NCBI GenBank assembly: GCA_905235445.1
Contig: CAJOLJ010000011.1
Location: 1-59,237 of the forward strand
DNA length: 59,237 nucleotides
Direction of reading: 5' to 3'
Source of the DNA: an uncultured Bacteroidales bacterium
GTDB lineage: Bacteria; Bacteroidota; Bacteroidia; Bacteroidales; UBA932
Position numbers and translations under genes: made by a program. A model generated the notes under the pieces. It ran no database searches. It saw only the letters and a program-made list of their open reading frames with translations, and was not told the origin of the DNA. Positions within the stretch are counted from its first letter, which is position 1. Each line of letters starts with the position of its first letter. Positions 34,095-43,148 of the stretch are shown here, piece after piece.

Positions 34095-34850
34095 ATGAGT
34101 TCATACCCTCCCATAGCTTCCATTCCCAAGGGCGAGGGTGCCAAAGGGTTCGGCAAGCTATATCTCATCCCGACTCCCCTCGGGGACTATCCCCCCGAGC
34201 AGGTGCTGCCTTCTTCTGTCCTAAGTCTTCTTCCCACCCTCCATGTATTTGTCGTCGAGGAAGTGAGGACTGCCAGGAGGTTCCTCTCCGCAGCGGGGCT
34301 GAAGGGGCATATCGGGGAACTGGAGTTCCACCAGCTCAATGAACACACTTCCCCCTCGGACGTACCCTCCCTCCTGGAACTATTCTCGGGAGGCACGGAT
34401 GTGGGGCTCCTTTCCGAAGCGGGGCTTCCCGCCGTGGCGGACCCCGGGGCCCTTCTTGTGGAACAGTGCCACAGGGTCGGGATCGAAGTGGTTCCACTGA
34501 GCGGTCCCTCCTCCCTTATGATGGCACTGATGAGTTCGGGCCTCAACGGACAGAGTTTCGCTTTCAGGGGATATCTGAGCGCAAAGAGCGAGGAGAGGAA
34601 AAATGAGATCCGCTCCCTCGAGAAGACATCCGCCCAACTCTCGCAGACCCAGATTCTCATAGAGACCCCCTACCGGAACGATGCGCTCCTACAAGACATA
34701 CTGCAGGTCTGCCGTCCCTCGACAAGGGTCTGCATAGCTGCAGACATCACCCTTCCATCCTCGTTCATCCGAACGAGGATGGTAGGAGAATGGAAAAAGA
34801 ACCCTCCCACCATAGGAAAGAGACCTTGCGTATTCCTTCTCCTTGCATAA
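34095..34850 (+). CDS. SAM-dependent methyltransferase, RsmI-like (tetrapyrrole methylase fold)
   Basis: 251 residues. It follows the RsmI plan: LYLIPTPLGD at the start, VEEVRTARRFL, FHQLNEH, LLSEAGLPAVADPG and VVPLSGPSSLMMALMSSGL. RsmI 2'-O-methylates C1402 of 16S rRNA. Differences from the canonical enzyme (short, altered glycine-rich first motif, EEVRTAR in place of EDTRHTR, poorly conserved C-terminal part) suggest the second, shorter paralogue found in many Bacteroidota, whose substrate is unproven. Co-transcribed with tamB and mtaB. Confidence 0.8.
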   Translation: MSSYPPIASIPKGEGAKGFGKLYLIPTPLGDYPPEQVLPSSVLSLLPTLHVFVVEEVRTARRFLSAAGLKGHIGELEFHQLNEHTSPSDVPSLLELFSGGTDVGLLSEAGLPAVADPGALLVEQCHRVGIEVVPLSGPSSLMMALMSSGLNGQSFAFRGYLSAKSEERKNEIRSLEKTSAQLSQTQILIETPYRNDALLQDILQVCRPSTRVCIAADITLPSSFIRTRMVGEWKKNPPTIGKRPCVFLLLA

Positions 34851-34898
34851 ATGACAGATTGACAACTATAAACAACTCACCCATCCACTCCATCACCC

Positions 34899-36167
34899 AT
34901 GAGGATAGCGTTCCTGACACTTGGCTGCAAGCTTAATTTTGCGGAGACTTCCACTTACCGGAGGGCCCTTCTGAAGGAAGAAGGGTTCCAGGAGGTCAGT
35001 GGGGACGGGGAGGCCGACCTGTATCTGGTGAACACCTGTGCGGTCACCACCCACTCCGAGAACAAATGCCGCAACATTATCCGCCGCTGCCACAGGAAGA
35101 ACCCCGATGCCAAGATCGTGGTCACCGGATGCTACGCCCAGATAAGAAAGGACGAAGTGGGGGCGCTGGAGGGAGTGAGCCTGGTCCTGGGTGCGACCGA
35201 GAAAAGCACCCTGCCACAGAGGGTCCTGGAACTTGTGGGCGGGAGTTCTTCCCCCGTCAAAGTCATTACCGACCCCTCGCCTTACAAAGAGACATCCCTC
35301 GCCTACTCCTCCGGGGACAGGACAAGGTCGTTCCTGAAGGTTCAGGACGGATGCGACAACTTCTGCGCCTACTGCACAGTTCCCTTCGCCAGGGGCCGAA
35401 GCCGTAACCGTCCCATCGCTGAGCTGGTAGCCCAGGCCGGGGAAATCGCCTCTGAGGGCATCAAGGAAATAGTTCTCACGGGGGTGAACACGGGGGACTT
35501 CGGGAAAAGTTCCGGAGAAAGCTTCCTATCGCTCCTGCAGTCCCTTGACAAGGTGGAGGGGATTGAAAGATACAGGATATCCTCGATTGAACCGAACCTT
35601 CTCACGGATGACATCATCGACCTGTGCGCCGACAGCCCCAAGTTCATGCCCCACTTCCACATTCCGCTGCAAAGCGGAAGCGACGAGATACTGCGCAGCA
35701 TGGGAAGACGGTACGACACCGCCCTCTTCTCTTCCAGGATCAGCCGGATAAGGCAGAGGATGGAAAGAGCGGGAAGGCAGGAAGTGTTCTTCGGGATTGA
35801 CGTGATAGCGGGGCTCCCGGGGGAAAGCGATGCTCTCTTCCAGCGTAGCTACGACTTCCTCCGCGATGAAATCCGTCCCGCTTTCATCCATCTCTTCCCC
35901 TTCTCCCCGCGTCCCGGGACCCGTGCCGCCGGGATGCCCAATCAGGTCCAGGACTCAATAAAGACGGAAAGGGTCGCCCGCCTGGAGGAACTATGCCGGA
36001 CCCTCAGTCAAGACTTCATACAAAGAAACCATGGCCTTCCGTCCCGGGTCCTGTGGGAAAGCACCCGCAGGGAAGGGATGATGGAAGGCTACAGTGAAAA
36101 CTACATACGCCTTCGCGCTCCCTACGACCGGGAAAAGGTCGGACAAATCCAATCCGTCATTCTATGA
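34899..36167 (+). CDS. mtaB: tRNA t6A37 methylthiotransferase MtaB
   Basis: 422 residues. The N-terminal MTTase domain carries three cluster cysteines (C10 in TLGCKLN, C47 in VNTCAVT, C78 in VTGCYA). The radical-SAM motif is CDNFCAYC with C152, C156 and C159. The LTGVNTGDFG and PHFHIPLQSGSD blocks and a C-terminal TRAM-like region complete it. It adds a methylthio group to t6A37 to give ms2t6A. The TsaD product that makes t6A is encoded just across the divergent promoter. Its stop overlaps the next start by four bases (ATGA). Confidence 0.93.
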   Translation: MRIAFLTLGCKLNFAETSTYRRALLKEEGFQEVSGDGEADLYLVNTCAVTTHSENKCRNIIRRCHRKNPDAKIVVTGCYAQIRKDEVGALEGVSLVLGATEKSTLPQRVLELVGGSSSPVKVITDPSPYKETSLAYSSGDRTRSFLKVQDGCDNFCAYCTVPFARGRSRNRPIAELVAQAGEIASEGIKEIVLTGVNTGDFGKSSGESFLSLLQSLDKVEGIERYRISSIEPNLLTDDIIDLCADSPKFMPHFHIPLQSGSDEILRSMGRRYDTALFSSRISRIRQRMERAGRQEVFFGIDVIAGLPGESDALFQRSYDFLRDEIRPAFIHLFPFSPRPGTRAAGMPNQVQDSIKTERVARLEELCRTLSQDFIQRNHGLPSRVLWESTRREGMMEGYSENYIRLRAPYDREKVGQIQSVIL

Positions 36168-37513
36168 AAAACGCCTTTATAAAGCAGTTGTTTACCGTGG
36201 CCCTGCCCACAGTCATCGTGTCTGTTCTCCTTATTGTCTCCCCGTTCCCTGCGAGGGGACAGACTCCCCCGCCGGATCCCTCCACGCCACTCTCCCAGGG
36301 GGACACCCTGCGCACCCAGCCCGTCCAGGCACCGCTGGAATACAACATCAGCGGGATTGTCAAGGACGAAGCCACCGGGAAGCCCATCGCCTTTGTCAAC
36401 GTCGGCTCCGCCGGCGGAAGCCATTTCACCGTCACCAACCAGGACGGATACTTCGTCCTGAAGACTCCCTCCCCCATCCAGGAGATAACCCTCAGCCACA
36501 TTGGCTACGTCTCCCTGAGCCGTCGCATAAGCGAAGAGGACTACCTCTCCGACAAGGCCCTCAACCTCCGCATGCAGAGCGCTCCCCTCACCCTGCAGGA
36601 AGCCATAGTCTATGCCCAGGACCCTTACGTCATCCTCGGGCGCGCCATCGACAATATCGAGGACAACTATCCCCGGAACGGGGAACTGATGGAGACCTTC
36701 TACCGGGAGAGCATCCGAAAGAGAAGCAAGTACATCTACATCTCCGAGGCCGTGAGCCACATGTACAAGAGTTCCTACAGGGACGGTGACGCCTGGAGGG
36801 ACAGGGTGGCGGTGCAAAAGGGCAGGCTGCTGGTATCCCCCCGCCCTACGGACACGCTCTCCGTCAAAGTCGTCGGGGGCCCCACCCAGTGCGTGACCCT
36901 GGACGTGGTGAAAGACAGGGGGTTCCTCCTGAATGAAGAGGAACTCTCGAACTATACCCTGGAAATGGACCTTCCGATATCCATCGGGAACAGGGTCCAG
37001 TATGCTGTGCGCCTTCGCCCCAGGGTCAATTGCGAATATGCCCTGCACAACGGGGTCATCTACATTGACAAGGAGACCTATGCCATCAGCAGGGTGGAAC
37101 TCTCCCTGGACATGTCCGACAAGGACAAGGCCACCAGGATGATACTCATCCGCAAGCCCCGAGGCCTCAAGTTCAACCCCAGGGAGCTTTCAATCACCAT
37201 CAGCTACTCCCCTTCCGAGGACGGGAAATACCGCCTTTCCTACCTCAGGACCACCATCAGGTTCGATGCTGACTGGAAGAGGGTACTGCTGAAGACCCAT
37301 GTCACGGCGGTCAACGAGATGGCAGTCACCCATCTCTTCCCTCCCGAGCAGACCGTTGTCCCCTCCCGCAAGGAATCGTTCAATTCCCGCAGCAGCCTCT
37401 CCGACAAGGTGGAACTCTACGAGGATCCCCTCTTCTGGAAAGACTACAACATTATCGAGCCCACCGAGAGCCTCGAGAAGGCCATCGGAAAGCTACTCAA
37501 GACAAATCGCTGA
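36164..37513 (+). CDS. Exported protein with carboxypeptidase-regulatory-like domain
   Basis: 449 residues. A signal peptide covers about 1-32 (ending SPFPARG). Residues ~60-145 are a CarboxypepD_reg-like beta-sandwich (YNISGIVKDEATGKPIAFVNV, GYFVLKTP, LSHIGYVS), the same fold as at the N-terminus of SusC proteins. The remaining ~300 residues are beta-rich and lack an obvious barrel C-terminus, although the size could suit a periplasmic or outer-membrane-associated role. Such proteins are common and uncharacterised in Bacteroidota. It is translationally coupled to mtaB upstream and to the MBL hydrolase downstream. Confidence 0.75.
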   Translation: MKNAFIKQLFTVALPTVIVSVLLIVSPFPARGQTPPPDPSTPLSQGDTLRTQPVQAPLEYNISGIVKDEATGKPIAFVNVGSAGGSHFTVTNQDGYFVLKTPSPIQEITLSHIGYVSLSRRISEEDYLSDKALNLRMQSAPLTLQEAIVYAQDPYVILGRAIDNIEDNYPRNGELMETFYRESIRKRSKYIYISEAVSHMYKSSYRDGDAWRDRVAVQKGRLLVSPRPTDTLSVKVVGGPTQCVTLDVVKDRGFLLNEEELSNYTLEMDLPISIGNRVQYAVRLRPRVNCEYALHNGVIYIDKETYAISRVELSLDMSDKDKATRMILIRKPRGLKFNPRELSITISYSPSEDGKYRLSYLRTTIRFDADWKRVLLKTHVTAVNEMAVTHLFPPEQTVVPSRKESFNSRSSLSDKVELYEDPLFWKDYNIIEPTESLEKAIGKLLKTNR

Positions 37514-38547
37514 TGCCAAATTTCCGCTCCTACACCTCAGTCCCTCCGCTCCAACCACTTGCTCCCGGAAGGGTAAGGCTTCGTTTCATGGGGACCGGCA
37601 CCTCCCAGGGAATCCCGATAATCGGTTGCCACTGCCCCGTATGCAAGAGCGCTGACCCCAGGGACAAGAGGTTCCGCTCCTCCGCCCTTGCCGAGTTCCG
37701 GGGAAAGACCATCCTCGTGGACGCAGGTCCCGACTTCCGAAGCCAGATGCTCCGCGAGGACATCGGCCACCTGGACGCAGTCCTGCTCACCCATTTCCAC
37801 AAGGACCACACCGGAGGGCTGGATGACCTGAGGAGCCTGAACTACATTGACCGTTCCGTCATAGACATCTACTGCGAGAAGGGAGTGGAAGATAGCCTGA
37901 AAAAGGAATACGGCTACGCTTTCGCCACCCTCAAGTATCCCGGCGCCCCGGAGTGGCACATCCGAAGTATCGACTCCTCCCCGTTCGCCGTTCACTCCTC
38001 GATGGAGGAAGGGAGCGTCCTGGAGTGGATACACGATGTGGGATACAGGCTCAGGACCCCGGGAGGGGAACTCCTTCCCACCGGGGAGATGATTATCGAG
38101 GCCCCCAGGATCTGTGACCCCACCTTCAAGGATACCCTCTCCACCCCCGACGGCAAGGGGGCGGAGATAATCCCCATAAGGGGGATGCACGGGACCATGC
38201 CGGTGCTTGGGTTCAGGTTCGGTCCCATCGCCTACATTACCGACATGAGCCACCTCCCGGGGGAGGAGCTCGCGAAGCTACGTGGGCTCGAGGCGGTAAC
38301 CCTCAATACCGTAGGCTACAAGCAGCACCATTCCCACTTCTCCCTTGAGGAGGCAGTGGAACTAGCCGGTGCGATAGGGGCCAAAAGAACCTATCTCACA
38401 CATCTCTCGCACACTTTCCCCTGCCATGGGCAGTTCACCTCCGACCTTCGGAAACTAAGGGAGGAAAAAGGGATAGAAAGCGAGATCATGCCCGCCTACG
38501 ACGGGCTGGTCCTGGAGTGTGACGATGTAATGAGTCCAGGGCGGTGA
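37513..38547 (+). CDS. MBL-fold metal-dependent hydrolase (PhnP-like) with insertion
   Basis: 344 residues against about 250 in most relatives. The metal-binding motif THFHKDHTGG supplies H94, H96, D98 and H99. FMGTGTSQGIPIIGCHCPVC matches the Bacteroidota group related to PhnP cyclic phosphodiesterases, including the CHCPVC cysteines. YITDM and THLSHTFPCHG contain later metal ligands. About 70 residues (roughly 145-217) appear inserted before the IPIRGMHG strand. Cyclic phosphodiesterase activity is a family guess. The start codon overlaps the preceding stop by one base. Confidence 0.85.
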   Translation: MPNFRSYTSVPPLQPLAPGRVRLRFMGTGTSQGIPIIGCHCPVCKSADPRDKRFRSSALAEFRGKTILVDAGPDFRSQMLREDIGHLDAVLLTHFHKDHTGGLDDLRSLNYIDRSVIDIYCEKGVEDSLKKEYGYAFATLKYPGAPEWHIRSIDSSPFAVHSSMEEGSVLEWIHDVGYRLRTPGGELLPTGEMIIEAPRICDPTFKDTLSTPDGKGAEIIPIRGMHGTMPVLGFRFGPIAYITDMSHLPGEELAKLRGLEAVTLNTVGYKQHHSHFSLEEAVELAGAIGAKRTYLTHLSHTFPCHGQFTSDLRKLREEKGIESEIMPAYDGLVLECDDVMSPGR

Positions 38548-39947
38548 ACAAAGAATTAACCAAGAGAGAGTCCACTATGGAAGAGGCCGAAAAAAAGAAG
38601 GGGCGGCTAAGTGAAGAGATAGTAGGCGCAGCAGACATGGGGGTAGACTTGGATGAGTCCACCTCCTCCTCACAGATGTCCGAAGTGCTGGAAGTCGCAT
38701 CCCTTGCCGGGCACATCCTTCTTGAGAACGGGGCGGAGATTTCCCGGGTGGAGGACATCATGTCCCGCATATCGACCCACTACGGGGTGCAGGGAGGGAA
38801 CTTCTTCGTCATCAGCAACGGCATCTTCACCACCGGCTCCGTGCCCGAGAAACTCCGCAAGCGGGGCACCCAGGCGGAGTGCTACGCCAACGTGGAGTTC
38901 ATCCCCATAAAAAGCGCAGACCTCGGGAAAGTGGCCCTGGTCAACAGCCTGAGCTACGACATCGCCTCCGGCAAGTACACACTGCTCGAGGCCAAGGCCA
39001 AGCTGGAGGAAATCCGCCTCAGGCCCCAGATTCCCCTGTGGGAGACCATCCTGGGGGCAGCGATCGGAGCGGGAGGCTTCTGTGCCATATTCGGGGGTTC
39101 CCTCATTGACTGCGCAGCCGACTTTGCCGTAGGGGCCCTTGTGTGCCTGTTCTCGCTTTTTGTATCGGGAAGATACCTCTCCAAGATCGTCGGGAACATC
39201 CTTAACGCCGTTGTGACGGGACTAGTGTGCCTGCTGCTATGGAGAGTGGGGTTCGGGGAGCACCTGAGCAACATAGTCATCGGAGGCATCATGCCCCTTG
39301 TCCCCGGGATACCGTTCGTGAACGGAGTGAGGGACATAGCCAACGGGGACTATCTTGCAGGGGTCACTCGCCTGACCGATGCGCTGCTCGGGTTCCTGTG
39401 CATTTCCCTGGGGATAGCGGGGGCCTTCATACTGGACGGATGGATGTGGGGCGGAATGACACTGCTGAGCGGTGTGCAGGTAAGTCCCCAGACATCATCC
39501 TACCTTGCACAGGGAGCCGCATCCTTCATCGGGACGGTGGGCTTTGCCATACTTTTCAGCGTTCCCCGAAAACTTCGCCTCGCAAGCGGGGCAATCGGCG
39601 CCCTGGGATGGGAGGTATATCTTCTCATTACGAGACTTGGCCCCCTGACCCCGCAGTTAGGGACCCTCGTGGCCGCTTTTCTCATTTGCATCATGGCCCG
39701 CTACGCAGCAGTCTGGGGCAAGGTCCCGGCGAACATCTTCGTCCTATGCGGCATCTTCACCCTCGTTCCAGGTGCGGGACTCTTCTGGACCACATATTAT
39801 CTGCTGCTGAAGTCCTTCTCCCCGGCTTCCACCAGCGGGTTCGCGGCCATTACCATATCCCTTGCCATAGTCTTCGGGATTATCTTCGCGATGGAACTTC
39901 CCCAGAAGTGGTTCTCATTTGTCGCCCCAAGGCGGAAAAAGGAGTAG
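38544..39947 (+). CDS. Threonine/serine exporter family protein (ThrE, fused two-domain form)
   Basis: 467 residues from a GTG at 38544 that overlaps the previous stop (GTGA); an ATG at 38577, preceded by AGAGAG, is an alternative start that drops 11 residues. Residues ~45-290 are the ThrE/DUF1212 half (LASLAGHILLENGAEISRVEDIM-like sequence, then PLVPGIPFVNGVRDI). Residues ~300-460 are the DUF3815 half (GTVGFAILFSVPRK, IFTLVPGAGLFWTTYYLL). About ten membrane spans in all. It exports threonine, serine or similar small amino acids. It closes the tamB operon and is followed by a terminator. Confidence 0.88.
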   Translation: MNKELTKRESTMEEAEKKKGRLSEEIVGAADMGVDLDESTSSSQMSEVLEVASLAGHILLENGAEISRVEDIMSRISTHYGVQGGNFFVISNGIFTTGSVPEKLRKRGTQAECYANVEFIPIKSADLGKVALVNSLSYDIASGKYTLLEAKAKLEEIRLRPQIPLWETILGAAIGAGGFCAIFGGSLIDCAADFAVGALVCLFSLFVSGRYLSKIVGNILNAVVTGLVCLLLWRVGFGEHLSNIVIGGIMPLVPGIPFVNGVRDIANGDYLAGVTRLTDALLGFLCISLGIAGAFILDGWMWGGMTLLSGVQVSPQTSSYLAQGAASFIGTVGFAILFSVPRKLRLASGAIGALGWEVYLLITRLGPLTPQLGTLVAAFLICIMARYAAVWGKVPANIFVLCGIFTLVPGAGLFWTTYYLLLKSFSPASTSGFAAITISLAIVFGIIFAMELPQKWFSFVAPRRKKE

Positions 39948-39974
39948 TTCCCACCATAGGAACCACTCCCTTTC
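39941..39974 (+). terminator. Terminator of the tamB operon
   Basis: GGAGTAGTTCC pairs with GGAACCACTCC (10 of 11) around a 7-base loop, beginning at the stop codon and followed by CTTTCC. Confidence 0.55.
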
Positions 39975-40134
39975 CATCATACCGGCGCAGGCTCTCATGA
40001 GAGAAGTCTGCGCTCTTTTTGTGAATGAACCCTGCGAAGCCCCCTCCAGAAACTGTAACGGATACCGAGTGTCAGGCTGATATGTCGGTTTCCAGTCCAG
40101 GGATAGATTCAGGGGGACGCCCTGCAGAGCCCAC

Positions 40135-40881
40135 CTAAAGGGTCCGGCGGAGTTTAACCGCCTCCCTGCTGGCTTTTTTAAGAGCCTTCCTGAAAGAGGG
40201 ATCCGAGTGCATGAAGGCCACGGAGGCACTGGCTGCGGTCCTTGCCGCATCCACATCGCTCTCGTAGTGGTAACCGGCTATTATGCGGCTCACACCGTAC
40301 TGGTAGCCTACGGTGAGTATCTCATTGGCCCGCTCGGGGAAGAGCTCGGTAAGGATGAGTGCCATTGTCCAACCCCTGGTGGTGTGGCCCGAAGGGTAGG
40401 AAAAAGAGGACCTGGACCCTTCTTCGCTTTCGGGGATGAGAGTTCCCTCCCCCAGGGCCACATAAGGTCTTGTCCTCTTGAAATGCTTCTTTCCCCTGGA
40501 GTTGGCGGAATTTGCGGTATAGGAAGCACGGCTGAGGAGCACGTAGATATTTGGAGTGGCCTTCAGTGATAGGGTGGTTCCGATCGCCTCTGAATACAAC
40601 TCCATCATGTACTGAAGCTCACTGTTTGCATTACGGGCTGCCTCCTCTCCACGGGGAGTGTCCCGAAGGGTCTTTCCCCAGTTGTGGTAGACAAGGTCCG
40701 CCTCATAGAGCGCATCACCCTCCGAGGGAGGCGAAGGCAGGTACACCGAGATGTCCGGCATGTTCCCTGGCTGGACGAAGGGGACCACCTTGGCCTTTTT
40801 TTCCTGTGCACTGAGGGAATGGAGGGCAAGTGGAAGCAGCAGGAGGATGGCTGCCGAAAATAAGAGGTGCTTTCTTTGCAT
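40135..40881 (-). CDS. Class A acid phosphatase (PAP2 superfamily), exported
   Basis: 248 residues from the ATG at 40881; the longer frame to 40953 lacks a sensible start. A signal peptide ends near LHSLSAQ. The three PAP2 motifs are present: KHFKRTRP, SYPSGHT and SRIIAGYHYESD. The order and spacing match PhoN-type periplasmic nonspecific acid phosphatases, which release phosphate from many organic phosphates. It is a single gene with a -7 box at 40951-40958. Confidence 0.9.
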   Translation of the reverse strand: MQRKHLLFSAAILLLLPLALHSLSAQEKKAKVVPFVQPGNMPDISVYLPSPPSEGDALYEADLVYHNWGKTLRDTPRGEEAARNANSELQYMMELYSEAIGTTLSLKATPNIYVLLSRASYTANSANSRGKKHFKRTRPYVALGEGTLIPESEEGSRSSFSYPSGHTTRGWTMALILTELFPERANEILTVGYQYGVSRIIAGYHYESDVDAARTAASASVAFMHSDPSFRKALKKASREAVKLRRTL

Positions 40882-40950
40882 ATCGATTAAAGATGATGTC
40901 CGATTAAAATACACTGGCATAAAACGGGATGCCCCAGAGTGTTTCCAAGG

Positions 40951-40958
40951 CAAAAATA
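40951..40958 (-). promoter_or_regulatory. -7 box of the acid phosphatase gene
   Basis: TATTTTTG on the minus strand. Predicted leader about 65 bases. Confidence 0.4.
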
Positions 40959-41075
40959 ATCATTTTCCGAAGAGTATTTCACACGACTTTCATGAATTGC
41001 CCCCTTAGATGCGGCAGTACCCCTGAGGGGAGGCGACAGTATTATCGCAAGAACCGAAATTTCCCGGGAAACTTA

Positions 41076-41106
41076 TTGGAAACGCCATTCTATCTTCTTA
41101 CCTTTG
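41076..41106 (+). promoter_or_regulatory. Distal promoter of the AAA ATPase gene
   Basis: TTG (41076-41078), 20-base spacer, TACCTTTG (41099-41106). The start near 41111 gives a leader of about 270 bases. Confidence 0.6.
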
Positions 41107-41181
41107 CAAAAGGAATTCACCCACCAATATAGAAACGGAACAATTTAGACTACTGCGCAATAAAACTGCATCTTTACGAAC

Positions 41182-41189
41182 TAACTTTG
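41182..41189 (+). promoter_or_regulatory. Proximal -7 box of the AAA ATPase gene
   Basis: TAACTTTG, perfect match without a clear -33. Leader about 190 bases. Confidence 0.4.
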
Positions 41190-41383
41190 TCCCCCCTCAA
41201 CCACCACCATGTGACGACAGCGTGGACTTAGCGAAGACTACTGTACCTACGGCATGCCCGTAGATGACCACAACCGACTCTCTCACCTTATCCCACCCCC
41301 TCCACTCCATCGCCCGGGCAGGACGAGGGAAAGAAGAGCCTCCCCCGAAAGTCACTGCAACGTAACTTCTGACACCATTAGCC

Positions 41384-43066
41384 ATGACAAAGAAGACTAT
41401 ACTCCAAAGGATGTACAACATCTCCCAAAAGATGAGGGATCCCGCTTCCGACTATGACAATGAGCGCCTCCTCATCAATGAGCAAACCCTCCGGGCCGCG
41501 AACACTGAGCTCTCCGCCCTTCGCACCCGCCTCCAGATGAACACCATGCAGGTACTCATCCTCACCGCGGTCATCTGTACTTCCTCCCGCTACCACATTG
41601 ACAGCAACTGCATAGCCCAGTACCTCGGGATGAACTACCTGAAATTCCTCTCCTACTATGATGACATCCTGGTCCTTCGCAAGATGGGATACCTCTACAT
41701 AGACGATGACGGGGACATAGTCGCTCCCCAGAAGATGCTCAAAGCCATCATGAATGACTCTCCCCTGACCCCGGAACCCACCAAGGGACTTGACAGCGCC
41801 GCCATCCTCTACAGGATCCGTGACATGCTTGAGGAACTCTCGGACAATCACATGGACTCTAGCGACGTACTTACCTACTCAGGACAGCTTTTCACGGACA
41901 ATCCCACCTGCTCCGTATCCTCGACCTACAACAAGATGGTCAGGGACATAGGTGAACCCTTAGAGAGGCTTCTTTTCATCATCCTGCTCATCAAGTACCA
42001 CTATGAGGACGATGATATGATAAGCTGGTCCGACGTGGATGAATACTACCGCACCTACGAACTCGACCGTCTGAGGGGCAAGTGCAACACAGAAGCCCTC
42101 ACCCTCCAGGAGCGGAAAATAATCGAGTTCTACGGGAAGGAGGGCGTGATGACCAAGGATTACATCCACATCGTGGAAGATGTCAAGGACAGCGCCCTGA
42201 AAGACCTCGGCGGGGTGAGGAAAAAGAGTGCCAGGGAGAGTGTGAGCGCCTCCGGGAAGATCAGGTGCGGAGATATCGTGAAGAAGGATCTCTTCTACAA
42301 CCCTTCCGACGAAAAGCAGATAATGGAGCTCTCCGCCCTCCTTACCGAGGAAAGGTACTCGACCGTCAGGAGGAAGATGAAGGAAAAGGGCCTTCGCAAC
42401 GCCTTCACCTGCATCTTCTACGGAGCTCCCGGGACCGGCAAGACCGAGACCGTCTACCAGATCGCAAGGCTCACCGGACGGGACATCTTCCAGGTGGACG
42501 TATCGCTTATCAAAAGCTGCTGGGTCGGCGAGAGCGAGAAGATGATAAAGGAAGTCTTCGACAAGTACCGCCAAGTCGTCGGGGAGGACGGACGCAAGCC
42601 CATCCTCCTTTTCAACGAGGCTGACGCAATCCTCGGCATCCGCCCCGAGGGTGCGAGCCGGGCGGTGGACAAGATGGAGAACTCCATCCAGAACATCATC
42701 CTCCAGGAGATGGAGAACCTTGACGGGATACTCATCGCAACGACCAACCTCACCCAGAACCTCGACAAGGCATTCGAGAGGAGATTCCTCTACAAGGTCA
42801 GGTTCACCCGTCCCACCCAGGAGACCAAGGCCCTCATCTGGATGAGCATGATACCGGAACTGAGTTCCGAGGAGGCACTCTCCCTGGCCGGGAAGTTCGA
42901 CTTCAGCGGTGGCCAGATCGAGAACGTCACAAGGAAGAGGACCGCACGGGCGATCCTGAGCGGATCCGACCCCACCTTCGAGGACATCCTCGACTTCTGC
43001 AGGGAGGAGAATCTCTACTCATGCGAAGCCCCCGCACCCAGGATAGGCTTCCCCACCGGCACATAG
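41384..43066 (+). CDS. AAA-type ATPase with long unassigned N-terminal region
   Basis: 560 residues, no signal or membrane segment. Residues ~340-530 are a Cdc48/FtsH-like AAA module: Walker A GAPGTGKT (347-354), pore-loop-like SCWVGESEK, Walker B LLFNEAD, sensor ATTN (N455) and arginine finger ERRF (R466/R467). The usual Asp of Walker B is Asn411, while the catalytic Glu412 is kept. Residues 1-300 are helical, acidic and unlike any domain I know. This should be a hexameric remodelling ATPase; client and role are unknown. It is a single gene with two promoters and a hairpin after the stop. Confidence 0.8.
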   Translation: MTKKTILQRMYNISQKMRDPASDYDNERLLINEQTLRAANTELSALRTRLQMNTMQVLILTAVICTSSRYHIDSNCIAQYLGMNYLKFLSYYDDILVLRKMGYLYIDDDGDIVAPQKMLKAIMNDSPLTPEPTKGLDSAAILYRIRDMLEELSDNHMDSSDVLTYSGQLFTDNPTCSVSSTYNKMVRDIGEPLERLLFIILLIKYHYEDDDMISWSDVDEYYRTYELDRLRGKCNTEALTLQERKIIEFYGKEGVMTKDYIHIVEDVKDSALKDLGGVRKKSARESVSASGKIRCGDIVKKDLFYNPSDEKQIMELSALLTEERYSTVRRKMKEKGLRNAFTCIFYGAPGTGKTETVYQIARLTGRDIFQVDVSLIKSCWVGESEKMIKEVFDKYRQVVGEDGRKPILLFNEADAILGIRPEGASRAVDKMENSIQNIILQEMENLDGILIATTNLTQNLDKAFERRFLYKVRFTRPTQETKALIWMSMIPELSSEEALSLAGKFDFSGGQIENVTRKRTARAILSGSDPTFEDILDFCREENLYSCEAPAPRIGFPTGT

Positions 43067-43091
43067 AGCACTACTACCCATATATATCGCA

Positions 43092-43125
43092 ATCCCTTCC
43101 CAAGGGCCGTTCCATGGGAAGGGAT
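43092..43125. terminator. Hairpin between convergent AAA ATPase and barrel genes
   Basis: A perfect 10-bp stem, ATCCCTTCCC with GGGAAGGGAT, with a 14-base loop. T-runs are weak on both sides; it may serve both convergent transcripts. Confidence 0.5.
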
Positions 43126-43148
43126 AACTGTTTACGGGAGCATCTGTC

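Larger units (their letters stand above)
40882..41383. other. 502-base gene-free divergent spacer
   Basis: It contains the acid phosphatase promoter (40951-40958, minus strand) and two plus-strand promoters for the AAA ATPase gene (41076-41106 and 41182-41189). A small perfect hairpin, CTACGG-CATGC-CCGTAG, lies at 41247-41263 in the long ATPase leader. I see no coding sequence or known RNA. Confidence 0.55.
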
